Below, in pieces: positions 14,637 to 23,150 of a stretch of DNA of 64,000 bases (within the stretch, counting starts at the first letter, position 1; every line of letters starts with the position of its first letter). Source of the DNA: an uncultured Lachnospiraceae bacterium (GTDB lineage: Bacteria > Bacillota > Clostridia > Lachnospirales > Lachnospiraceae); NCBI GenBank assembly GCA_900316805.1, contig ONEJ01000011.1, positions 1 through 64,000 of the forward strand. The letters run 5' to 3'. A program made the translations under genes and the position numbers. The notes beneath the pieces were generated by a model. It did no database searches, was not told the origin of the DNA, and worked only from the letters and a program-made list of their open reading frames with translations.

Positions 14637-17579
14637 ATGAATTATTGGGATTTCATGCAGCTTGATGTTCCGGTTGCAGCGGCAGTGGTCAGCGTCAGTG
14701 ATTTTTGCAGAATTGAAAAGGTAAATGCCGAATTTGTAGAACTTTCCGGCTATACCGAGCGGGAATTACAGGAGGATGGTATCCGTCTGTTTTTGGAAGA
14801 GGAAAGGCATTTGTTTCTGGATGCCTGCCAGTGTGCGGCCGAAGGAAATGAAAAGATCAGACAGGAACTTCAGCTGACCCGGGCAGACCACGAGGTGCGC
14901 TGGGTAGAGGTGAGTTTTTCAGTACCTGTCAGGGAAAAGAGCAGGACACTTCTCGTTATGACCCTGTGGGATATTCAGGCGTACAAATCCGTCGAATTTG
15001 AGCAGCGCAAAATTACCCGGCGTTATGAAGCAATGGAGAAGTTTTCCAAGGAGTATCCCTTTGATCTGGATGTGGAGAAGTGGGTTATGCTCCGTTCCCA
15101 CCGGCTGATGGAGCTGCGGGGAGATTGTGAGGCACAGGATGTCTATTATCCGGTGGAGGAAGAGGGGAAAATTACAAGGATTGAAGGACGAAGTTTTAAT
15201 ATTGATACCGACAAAAACCTTAAGGAGGAGGTACGCCGTGATCCCCTTACCAGATTGCTGAACAAGGTTGAGGTTGAGCGGGAAATCAGGTCATTTCTGG
15301 AGAAGAATCCGGAGGGAACCCACGTGATGCTTTTGATCGATATCGATGATTTTAAGGGGGTGAATGATAATTTCGGACACACCTTTGGGGACACCGTGAT
15401 CACAGATGTGGCCAGGCTGATACAGAGCCAGTTTCGCTCTGATGATGTGGTGGGCCGGATCGGTGGAGACGAATTCCTTGTTTTCATGAAAAATACGGTA
15501 TTGGACAAGGCGACGGACAAGGTACAAAGGCTGCAGGGAATCTTGTGCAAGGAATATGCAGGCGGGGATGTGCGGTACCGGATTTCCGTCAGCATTGGCG
15601 TTGCCATCAGCTCCGACGATAACCATGAGTATCAGAAGTTGTTCGAGCAGGCGGATACTGCCATGTACCGTGCCAAGAAGAACGGGAAAAACGGATTTGC
15701 GGTTGCAGACGGCACGATTTCGGAGCAGGTTCCCCATCAGACCAGAAAGATAGAACCCCGGGAGATGATTGGGCCGGAGGATCAGAAATTTATTGCCTAT
15801 GCGGTAAGCCTCATGGCTCACGCAAAGAATCTGGACGGATCTTTAAACATGCTGTTGGAGCGGATTGCCAAAAGATACCGGCTGGCAATGGTGGCAATTT
15901 TGGAGTGGAATCAGGAGGCGGGTGTTTTTTCCCCCAGCAATTATTATTCGGATTCTTTTGATCTGCCCAGCAAAATGACCTTCAAAAGCGTTCCTGAGGA
16001 ACTGGAGGGACTGGAACCGGGGCAGTGCGCCAGCCTGACCATGCGCCAGATGGCAGAGTACGGGAACCTTGAGGGCTACGCCAATGACCTGGAAGCTGTT
16101 GCAAGGTTAAGGGGCGAGTTTTCGGTAGTGGTTGGAAAGTACGAGTACGTGGAAAAGCATAACGGACAGATTGTCTATCTTTCCACGGATGAGCATCGGC
16201 AGTGGTCCGGTATCGAGATGGAAATGTTCGAGGAACTGACAAGAATTTTGGCTGTTTTTGCATCACTGCGTTTTCGGATGGATATGAGTCAGGAGCAGAT
16301 CTGCGACATTCAAAGCCGTGACCAGCTTACGGGCTTATACAATCAGGATATTTTCCGACAGAGAGTGGCTGAGATATTAGGAGAGGCAGAGCCGGACAAA
16401 ATATATGGCCTTGTATATATGGATATCAATAATTTCGGCTATGTGAATGAGAATTATGGATACAGGGTCGGAGATGAAGTTCTTAAAATGTTTGCCCAGG
16501 GTGTGACGGAACAATCCTGCTATTGCGCTGGAAGCCGTCTGTATTCAGATTTTTTCCTTCTACTGATGGAGGATGAAAATGAGAAGCTTCTGAAGGAACA
16601 TCTGCGGGGGCATTACCGGCATTTTGCCAATATGCAGAATCATCGTTATCCCAACAGCGGTATGGGAGTGACTGCGGGATTATATATCTTTGAGAATCCC
16701 GGTGTGGATGTGGATGTGGCCATTGAGAATGCCAATCTTGCCTGGAAACAGGCGAAGAATGAGAAACGGCGGGATATTGTACGGTATGAGCCGAAGTTTA
16801 GGATTGCACGAAGTGATGAACAGAGGGTTGTGGGAGAATTTTTTGAAGCTTTGTACCGGGATGATTTTCAGATCTATCTCCAGCCGAAGTTTATTCTGGG
16901 CGAACACAAGGTATACGGGGCAGAAGCACTGGCCCGCTGGAAAAAGCCGGACGGAAGTGTGCTGACGCCCTTTTATTTTATCAATGCTCTGGAGAAAATC
17001 GGCTATATCACGGAACTGGATTTTTATATATTCGAAGAGGTGTTGAAAACATTGGACAAGTGGGACCGGCAGAAGAGAAGAAAAATCGTTGTTTCAACGA
17101 ATTTCTCGGGAAGGCATTTTGACGGGGACGGGGAGGGATTTCTGGAAAGAATTGATCATATTATGGGCAAGTACAGTATCCCGTCGAAGCTGATCGAGAT
17201 CGAGGTGACGGAGAGTGCCCTTGTCAAAAACGTCAAGGTGTTGGAAAAATGCATGAATTGTCTCCAAGAGAAGGGATTTCGTGTGGCAATCGATGATTTT
17301 GGAACGGGTTATTCCTCCCTTTCCATGCTGGCAGATATGCCTGCGGATGTGATCAAGATCGATAAGAGCTTTTTGAACCAGGATATGAGTGACCGTAAGC
17401 TGAGCCTTTTGAACGAAATCGGCCGGATGGTGAGGATTTTAAAGAAAGACATTATCATCGAAGGCGTGGAGACCATGGAGCAGGAGAAGGCACTTTTGAA
17501 CGGTGGTTTCACCCAGGGACAGGGGTATCTGTGCAGCCAGCCGCTGCCAATTGGCGAATTTGAGAGGTTGTATTTGTAA
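14637..17579 (+). CDS. PAS-GGDEF-GGDEF*-EAL c-di-GMP turnover protein
   Basis: 980 aa, soluble. PAS domain (1-115); first GGDEF (about 200-355) with intact GRIGGDEF near residue 276 and a DIDDFKGVND metal site, so diguanylate cyclase activity is plausible. A middle region (360-550) resembles GAF. A second GGDEF-fold (about 560-705) is degenerate, with SDFF at the active site and no GGDEF. The EAL domain (about 725-970) keeps the residues needed for phosphodiesterase activity: EALARW, STNFS, EVTES, DDFGTGYSS, VIKIDKSF, EGVET and QGYLCSQPL. It could therefore make and break c-di-GMP, with PAS and the dead GGDEF as regulators. Confidence 0.93.
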   Translation: MNYWDFMQLDVPVAAAVVSVSDFCRIEKVNAEFVELSGYTERELQEDGIRLFLEEERHLFLDACQCAAEGNEKIRQELQLTRADHEVRWVEVSFSVPVREKSRTLLVMTLWDIQAYKSVEFEQRKITRRYEAMEKFSKEYPFDLDVEKWVMLRSHRLMELRGDCEAQDVYYPVEEEGKITRIEGRSFNIDTDKNLKEEVRRDPLTRLLNKVEVEREIRSFLEKNPEGTHVMLLIDIDDFKGVNDNFGHTFGDTVITDVARLIQSQFRSDDVVGRIGGDEFLVFMKNTVLDKATDKVQRLQGILCKEYAGGDVRYRISVSIGVAISSDDNHEYQKLFEQADTAMYRAKKNGKNGFAVADGTISEQVPHQTRKIEPREMIGPEDQKFIAYAVSLMAHAKNLDGSLNMLLERIAKRYRLAMVAILEWNQEAGVFSPSNYYSDSFDLPSKMTFKSVPEELEGLEPGQCASLTMRQMAEYGNLEGYANDLEAVARLRGEFSVVVGKYEYVEKHNGQIVYLSTDEHRQWSGIEMEMFEELTRILAVFASLRFRMDMSQEQICDIQSRDQLTGLYNQDIFRQRVAEILGEAEPDKIYGLVYMDINNFGYVNENYGYRVGDEVLKMFAQGVTEQSCYCAGSRLYSDFFLLLMEDENEKLLKEHLRGHYRHFANMQNHRYPNSGMGVTAGLYIFENPGVDVDVAIENANLAWKQAKNEKRRDIVRYEPKFRIARSDEQRVVGEFFEALYRDDFQIYLQPKFILGEHKVYGAEALARWKKPDGSVLTPFYFINALEKIGYITELDFYIFEEVLKTLDKWDRQKRRKIVVSTNFSGRHFDGDGEGFLERIDHIMGKYSIPSKLIEIEVTESALVKNVKVLEKCMNCLQEKGFRVAIDDFGTGYSSLSMLADMPADVIKIDKSFLNQDMSDRKLSLLNEIGRMVRILKKDIIIEGVETMEQEKALLNGGFTQGQGYLCSQPLPIGEFERLYL

Positions 17580-17606
17580 AAAAACATAAAATGGTGGCGC
17601 TATCGC

Positions 17607-17635
17607 TTGCTTTTTGGCACTGTTCATCTTATATT
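17607..17635 (+). promoter_or_regulatory. Promoter of the PFOR gene
   Basis: TTGCTT (17607-17612), a 17-base spacer and TATATT (17630-17635), about 75 bases before the ATG; the gene also has a strong Shine-Dalgarno (taggagg). Confidence 0.6.
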
Positions 17636-17711
17636 ATTATATTAGAGACATTCTGATTCAATGTCTGATTTTATTTCGTTTGAACATTAAATTAAAATAG
17701 GAGGACTTATC

Positions 17712-20700
17712 ATGAAACGTTCAATGAAAACCATGGATGGAAATCATGCTGCAGCACATGCTTCTTATGCTTTTACCGATGTAGCAGCAATCTATCCGAT
17801 TACTCCTTCATCTGTTATGGCTGAGGCTACAGATGAGTGGGCAACCGCTGGTCGTAAGAACATTTTTGGACAGACCGTTCAGGTTACAGAGATGCAGTCT
17901 GAGGCTGGTGCAGCAGGTACTGTTCACGGATCCCTTACAGCCGGTGCATTAACAACTACCTACACAGCATCCCAGGGTCTGTTACTTATGATCCCGAACC
18001 TGTACAAGGTAGCTGGTGAGAGACTTCCGGGCGTATTTAACGTATCTGCCCGCTGTGTTGCTACTCACGCACTGAACATTTTCGGTGACCATTCAGACGT
18101 ATATGCCTGCCGTCAGACCGGTGTCGCTATGCTCTGCGAGTCATCTGTACAGGAAGTTATGGACTTAACTCCGGTTGCACACTGTGCAGCAATCAAGGGA
18201 AGAGTTCCATTCATCAACTTCTTCGATGGATTCCGTACATCTCACGAGATTCAGAAGATCGAGACATGGGATTACGAGGATCTGAAGGATATGGTAGATA
18301 TGGATGCAGTTGACGCATTCCGTAAGAATGCCCTGAATCCAAATCACCCGGTAGAGATGGGATCTGCGCAGAACCCGGATATCTTCTTCCAGTCCAGAGA
18401 GGCTTGCAACAGCACATATGATGAGCTTCCTGCAATCGTTCAGGAATACATGGACAAGGTCAACGAGAAGATCGGTACTGACTATAAGTTATTCAACTAC
18501 TACGGTGCAGAGGATGCAGACCGCATCATCATCGCCATGGGTTCTGTATGTGAGACCATCGATGAGACCATCGATTACTTAATGACAAAGGGCGAGAAGG
18601 TCGGTGTTGTTAAGGTTCGTCTTTACAGACCATTCGTTAAGGAAGCATTAATCGATGCTATTCCGGATACTGTTAAGAGAATTGCAGTATTAGACAGAAC
18701 CAAGGAGCCGGGTTCTCTTGGTGAGCCATTATACCTTGACGTTGTTGCTGCATTAAAGGGATCTAAGTTCGATCAGGTTACCATTACCAGCGGACGTTAC
18801 GGATTAGGATCTAAGGATACTACACCGGGACAGATCATCGCAGTATTCAACAACACAGAGAAGCCAAGATTTACCATCGGTATTATCGATGATGTTACCA
18901 ATCTTTCTCTTGAGGTTAAGGAGAATCCTGTTACCACACCGGAAGGAACTACTAACTGTAAGTTCTGGGGTCTGGGAGCAGACGGTACGGTAGGCGCCAA
19001 CAAGAACTCCATCAAGATTATCGGTGATAATACAGACATGTATGCACAGGCATACTTTGATTATGACTCTAAGAAGTCCGGTGGTGTTACCATTTCCCAC
19101 CTGCGTTTTGGACATACTCCAATCCGCTCTACATACCTGATCTCTCAGGCAAACTTCGTAGCATGTCACTGTACCGCATACATCTACAAGTACAACATGG
19201 TTCAGGATCTGGTACCAGGTGGTACTTTCCTGTTCAATACCCAGTGGACAGTAGATGAGTTAGATGAGAAATTACCGGGACAGGTTAAGAGATACATCGC
19301 TGAGAACAATATCAACTTCTACATCATTGATGGTGTAAAGATTGGTAAGGAAATCGGTCTTGGCAACCGTATCAATACCGTTCTTCAGTCTGCATTCTTC
19401 TCACTGACAGGACTGATTCCTCAGGAAGAGGTTATTAAGCTTATGAAGGATGCTGCTACCAAGTCCTATGCTAAGAAGGGTGACGATGTGGTTAAGATGA
19501 ACCACGATGCAATCGATGCCGGTGCTACAGCATATGTTAAGGTAGAGGTTCCGGAGAGCTGGAAGAACTGCACAGATGATGATTACTCTAAGGAAATTAC
19601 AGGCAACAAGCCAGAGGTTGTAGATTTCGTTAAGAATATCCAGGCTAAGGTAAACGGACAGCAGGGTAACACAATTCCTGTTTCTGTTGTTAAGAAATAC
19701 GAGACAGGCTGGACTCCATCCGGTACAGCAGCATACGAGAAGCGTGGTGTTGCAACAGACGTTCCGGTTTGGGATGCTACCAAGTGTATTGAGTGTAACC
19801 AGTGTTCTTATGTATGTCCTCACGCAGCAATCCGTCCGGTTGCCATGACAGAGGCTGAGGCTGCTGCAGCTCCGGAAGGAATGCAGATGAAGGATCTCAA
19901 CATGATGCCTGGCTACAAGTTCGCAATCGTTGTATCTGCTTTCGATTGTACAGGATGTGGTTCTTGTGTAAACGTATGTCCGGATAAGGTACAGGCTATT
20001 ACCATGACTGGTTTCGAGGCACATGAGGATGAGCAGAAGTACTTCGATTATGCAGTAACTCTTGAGGATAAGGAAGATGTTATCGAGAAGTTCAAGCTTA
20101 ACTCTGTTAAGGGATCTCAGTTCCGTCAGCCACTGCTTGAGTTCTCAGGCGCTTGTGGCGGATGTGGTGAGACACCATACGCTAAGCTGATCACCCAGTT
20201 ATTCGGTGACAGAATGTACATTGCAAACGCAACCGGATGTTCTTCTATCTGGGCTAACTCTTCACCTTCTACACCATACACGGTAAACAAGAAGGGACAT
20301 GGTCCTGCATGGTCTAACTCCTTATTCGAGGATGCTGCAGAGTTTGGTTATGGTATGTTACTTGCTCAGAGAGCAATCCGTGACAGATTAAAGAGTGAGC
20401 TGGATGAGATCGCTGCTAACACAAACAAGGCAGAGGTTAAGGATGCTATCAAGGAGTGGAACGATACCTTCAACTGTGGCGTTTCCAACGGACCTGCTAC
20501 AGAGAAGTTAGTAGCTGCATTAGAGGCTTGCGGATGTGATGCTTCCAAGAATATCCTGAAAGAGAAGGATTTCCTTGCTAAGAAGTCCCAGTGGATCTTC
20601 GGTGGTGACGGATGGGCATACGACATCGGATTCGGTGGTGTTGACCACGTATTAGCATCCGGTAAGGATATCAACATCATGGTATTCGATACAGAGGTAT

Positions 20701-21242
20701 ATTCCAATACAGGTGGACAGTCTTCCAAGGCTACTCCTACCGGAGCAATCGCACAGTTTGCTGCAGGTGGTAAGGAGACCAAGAAGAAGGATCTGGCTGG
20801 TATCGCAATGAGCTATGGTTATGTATACGTTGCACACATCTCTATGGGTGCTGACATGAACCAGTGTGTAAAGGCAATTGCAGAGGCTGAGGCATATCCG
20901 GGACCATCCCTGATCATTGCTTACGCTCCATGTATCAACCATGGTATCAAGAAGGGTATGAGCAAGGCTCAGACCGAGGAGAAGTTAGCAGTTGAGTCCG
21001 GATACTGGTTCAACTTCCGCTACAACCCACAGCTCGCTGTTGAGGGCAAGGATGCATTCTCATTAGACTCTAAGGAGCCGACCGGAGATTATCAGGCATT
21101 CTTAAAGGGTGAGAACCGTTACGCTTCTCTGGCTAAGTTCAATCCGGAGAGAGCTGCAGAGCTGTTCGCAGCATCTGAGCAGAACTCTAAGGATCGTTAC
21201 GAGCACTTAAAGAAGTTAGTAACTCTTTACGCTGGTAAATAA
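17712..21242 (+). CDS. nifJ: Pyruvate:ferredoxin (flavodoxin) oxidoreductase
   Basis: 1176 aa single-chain enzyme that oxidises pyruvate to acetyl-CoA and CO2 with reduction of ferredoxin, central to clostridial fermentation. In order: the pyrimidine-binding domain (IYPITPSS near residue 28), domain II, the gamma-type domain, two 4Fe-4S clusters (CIECNQCSYVCP near 692 and CTGCGSCVNVCP near 746), and the TPP domain with GACGGCGETP, NATGCSSIW and GGDGWAYDIGFGG. The Cys residues for the third cluster are in GACGGCG. Codon choice is strongly biased compared with neighbours, suggesting very high expression. Own promoter and terminator, so monocistronic. Confidence 0.97.
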   Translation: MKRSMKTMDGNHAAAHASYAFTDVAAIYPITPSSVMAEATDEWATAGRKNIFGQTVQVTEMQSEAGAAGTVHGSLTAGALTTTYTASQGLLLMIPNLYKVAGERLPGVFNVSARCVATHALNIFGDHSDVYACRQTGVAMLCESSVQEVMDLTPVAHCAAIKGRVPFINFFDGFRTSHEIQKIETWDYEDLKDMVDMDAVDAFRKNALNPNHPVEMGSAQNPDIFFQSREACNSTYDELPAIVQEYMDKVNEKIGTDYKLFNYYGAEDADRIIIAMGSVCETIDETIDYLMTKGEKVGVVKVRLYRPFVKEALIDAIPDTVKRIAVLDRTKEPGSLGEPLYLDVVAALKGSKFDQVTITSGRYGLGSKDTTPGQIIAVFNNTEKPRFTIGIIDDVTNLSLEVKENPVTTPEGTTNCKFWGLGADGTVGANKNSIKIIGDNTDMYAQAYFDYDSKKSGGVTISHLRFGHTPIRSTYLISQANFVACHCTAYIYKYNMVQDLVPGGTFLFNTQWTVDELDEKLPGQVKRYIAENNINFYIIDGVKIGKEIGLGNRINTVLQSAFFSLTGLIPQEEVIKLMKDAATKSYAKKGDDVVKMNHDAIDAGATAYVKVEVPESWKNCTDDDYSKEITGNKPEVVDFVKNIQAKVNGQQGNTIPVSVVKKYETGWTPSGTAAYEKRGVATDVPVWDATKCIECNQCSYVCPHAAIRPVAMTEAEAAAAPEGMQMKDLNMMPGYKFAIVVSAFDCTGCGSCVNVCPDKVQAITMTGFEAHEDEQKYFDYAVTLEDKEDVIEKFKLNSVKGSQFRQPLLEFSGACGGCGETPYAKLITQLFGDRMYIANATGCSSIWANSSPSTPYTVNKKGHGPAWSNSLFEDAAEFGYGMLLAQRAIRDRLKSELDEIAANTNKAEVKDAIKEWNDTFNCGVSNGPATEKLVAALEACGCDASKNILKEKDFLAKKSQWIFGGDGWAYDIGFGGVDHVLASGKDINIMVFDTEVYSNTGGQSSKATPTGAIAQFAAGGKETKKKDLAGIAMSYGYVYVAHISMGADMNQCVKAIAEAEAYPGPSLIIAYAPCINHGIKKGMSKAQTEEKLAVESGYWFNFRYNPQLAVEGKDAFSLDSKEPTGDYQAFLKGENRYASLAKFNPERAAELFAASEQNSKDRYEHLKKLVTLYAGK

Positions 21243-21272
21243 GATCCGCGATAAGCGAGAAAAATAAAAGGG

Positions 21273-21319
21273 AGAAGTTCCTGCACAAATTTATTTGTGC
21301 CAGGGGCTTCTTCTTTTTG
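21273..21319 (+). terminator. Terminator after nifJ
   Basis: gaag...gcacaaat pairs with atttgtgc...cttc (about 21274-21310), followed by TTCTTTTTG. Confidence 0.8.
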
Positions 21320-21352
21320 TTTGGCGAGCAACGCGAAAAGCAAAACTTTCAG

Positions 21353-21381
21353 TTTACAAATTGTTTACAGAATGGTAGAAT
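21353..21381 (+). promoter_or_regulatory. Promoter of the coiled-coil protein gene
   Basis: TTTACA (21353-21358), a 17-base spacer and TAGAAT (21376-21381), 33 bases before the ATG. Confidence 0.6.
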
Positions 21382-21413
21382 AAATGTAGTAAAGTACGTT
21401 TGGAGGAACTGAG

Positions 21414-23069
21414 ATGTCAGGATTGTTGTTGGGACTTCGCAGGGAAATTGCTAGAAACCGCCGGAAACAGGCGTATATGACAGGGTATGTACCCAAGGCA
21501 GCTCCGGCAGCAGCTGTCTCCGGTGGCAGGATTAGAATTGAGCCAGAGAGTCTGGATGATTTGGAGACAGATACAGAGATTGTCAGACCCGTGACCATTA
21601 TGGCGTCCCAGCCTCAGGAGAAGATTCAGAATACAGAAGATAAGGTAAAGGAATCAGAAAAAATGGAAGAGAATAAAACTATGGTAGAAGAGAAGACAGA
21701 GGGTTCTGCTGTTGAGCCGGAGATTACGGAAGAGATACAGCCGGTGGTTGAACCGGAAGTGACAGAACAGACAGTGCCTGAAACGAAGGAGACAGGTTGG
21801 ACGGAGTTTTCTGCACGGACAGGGGAGCCGGAACCTTCGAAAACTGCCGAAGAATCAGAAGAGATCAGGACTGTAGATACTGTTGCTGAATCGGCAGAAA
21901 GTTCGCCTGCAGATCCTGTTGTTGAGACGGAAGAACCCCAAACCGTAGATTCTGTCGATGAACCGGAAAAAGAGGAAGAGGAATTCCTGCATGGCCCCAC
22001 TCCTTTTGAGTTTCAAACAGAAGAACCGAAGGCAGATATGATGTCAAACGGAGCGAAGCCTTTTGACTTTGATCTGTATCGGGAGGATATGCACAGTCCG
22101 GTGGAGAAAACTTCTCAGGAGCAGCCCGCAGAGGAAGTTTCTCAGGAACAGTTAGCGGAGGAAGCTCTGCAGGAACAGTTAGCGAAGGAAGCTCTGCAGG
22201 AACAGTTAGCGAAGGAAGCTCTGCAGGAGCAGTTGGCGAAGGAAGCTCTGCAGGAGCAGTTGGCGAAGGAAGCTTTGCAGGAGCAGTTGGCAAGGGAAAC
22301 TCTGCAGGAACAGTTGACAGAGGAAACTCCACAGGAAACTCCGGCGGAGGAAGAACAGAAGACGGTTGAAGCTGAAACATTTGAAACTGTAACACTTGAA
22401 TCTACACCAATTGAGACAATTCGTGACAATTCTCCAAGGGAAGAGAGCAAAGAAGACTTCCTACTGAAGGAAATTGACGAGTTCCGTGAGCGGGCAAAGA
22501 GACTGCAGATGCTTCTGGACAACCGTGAGACTGAAGCTGAGAAGCTTCAAAGCATTGTGGATGAGAGACAGGAGAAAGCAGATGCCCTTCAGGAGAAGGC
22601 GGATGAGCTGGATCAGATTCTTCAGGAGCGCCAGAAGGAAGCTGATGGAATTACCGCTCAGGTTGAACGTCAGATTGATGCCCTGATTGAGAAGGTTTCT
22701 GTGAAGATGGATGAGCTGGAAGCCTCCATGGCAGACCAGAACGAGGATGGAAGGCGTTTCAGTGAGCAGAAGGCGAAAGAACTGAAGGAGACTCTCGGAC
22801 TGATTCAGGAGCAACTGACAACCTTAAAGACGGAGCTCTCTGAAAAGGTTCACACAGAGAATGTGAAATGTTTCCGCAATATTTCAGATCTTTTGAAGGG
22901 GACAGAGCAGAAAATTGATTCGATGTCTGAAATTGAAGGACGAATGGATGAAAAAATTGCACCGGTGAAGCTTTTGGGAATTTCATCATTGGTTGTAGGA
23001 ATTATCAATTTTGTTGCAATTATTATTCTCATGATTGTAAGTATGATCAGTTCCGGTGCAGTTGTTTAA
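21414..23069 (+). CDS. Acidic repeat/coiled-coil protein with C-terminal membrane anchor
   Basis: 551 aa, unrecognised. A basic N-terminus (MSGLLLGLRREIARNRRKQ) is followed by a long acidic Glu/Thr/Val-rich region. Next comes a tandem array of 9-residue units QEQLAKEAL (residues about 235-310), a predicted long coiled coil (about 345-505, rich in DERQEKADALQEKADEL-type heptads) and a C-terminal transmembrane helix (about 522-546). It appears to be tail-anchored, with most of the protein in the cytoplasm. Strong Shine-Dalgarno (ggagg). It resembles cell-shape or membrane-scaffold proteins only in general style; no function can be assigned. Confidence 0.8.
   Translation: MSGLLLGLRREIARNRRKQAYMTGYVPKAAPAAAVSGGRIRIEPESLDDLETDTEIVRPVTIMASQPQEKIQNTEDKVKESEKMEENKTMVEEKTEGSAVEPEITEEIQPVVEPEVTEQTVPETKETGWTEFSARTGEPEPSKTAEESEEIRTVDTVAESAESSPADPVVETEEPQTVDSVDEPEKEEEEFLHGPTPFEFQTEEPKADMMSNGAKPFDFDLYREDMHSPVEKTSQEQPAEEVSQEQLAEEALQEQLAKEALQEQLAKEALQEQLAKEALQEQLAKEALQEQLARETLQEQLTEETPQETPAEEEQKTVEAETFETVTLESTPIETIRDNSPREESKEDFLLKEIDEFRERAKRLQMLLDNRETEAEKLQSIVDERQEKADALQEKADELDQILQERQKEADGITAQVERQIDALIEKVSVKMDELEASMADQNEDGRRFSEQKAKELKETLGLIQEQLTTLKTELSEKVHTENVKCFRNISDLLKGTEQKIDSMSEIEGRMDEKIAPVKLLGISSLVVGIINFVAIIILMIVSMISSGAVV
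22116..22358 (+). repeat. 27-nt in-frame tandem repeat (about 9 units)
   Basis: Nine consecutive 27-base units beginning at the CAG codon of 22116. The central four (22170-22277) encode identical QEQLAKEAL, while the edge units (QEQPAEEVS, QEQLAEEAL, QEQLARETL, QEQLTEETP, QETPAEEEQ) have diverged. The near-identity of the central units indicates recent expansion by slippage, so copy number probably varies between strains. Confidence 0.9.
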
Positions 23070-23085
23070 TTTTGTAATTATGAAG

Positions 23086-23117
23086 ATGCAATTCCCTTTT
23101 ATAGGGAATTGCATTTT
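23086..23117 (+). terminator. Terminator between the coiled-coil gene and the pyrophosphatase
   Basis: atgcaattccc (23086-23096) pairs exactly with gggaattgcat (23104-23114), then TTT. It overlaps an upstream in-frame ATG of the next gene, which argues for the later start at 23151. Confidence 0.75.
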
Positions 23118-23150
23118 ATGTTACAGTCATATTTCTTAAGGAGTGATGAG

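Noticed and set aside
22116..22358. Tandem repeat as a CRISPR array
   Set aside because: Units are contiguous, 27 bases, in frame and without spacers; it is a protein-coding minisatellite.
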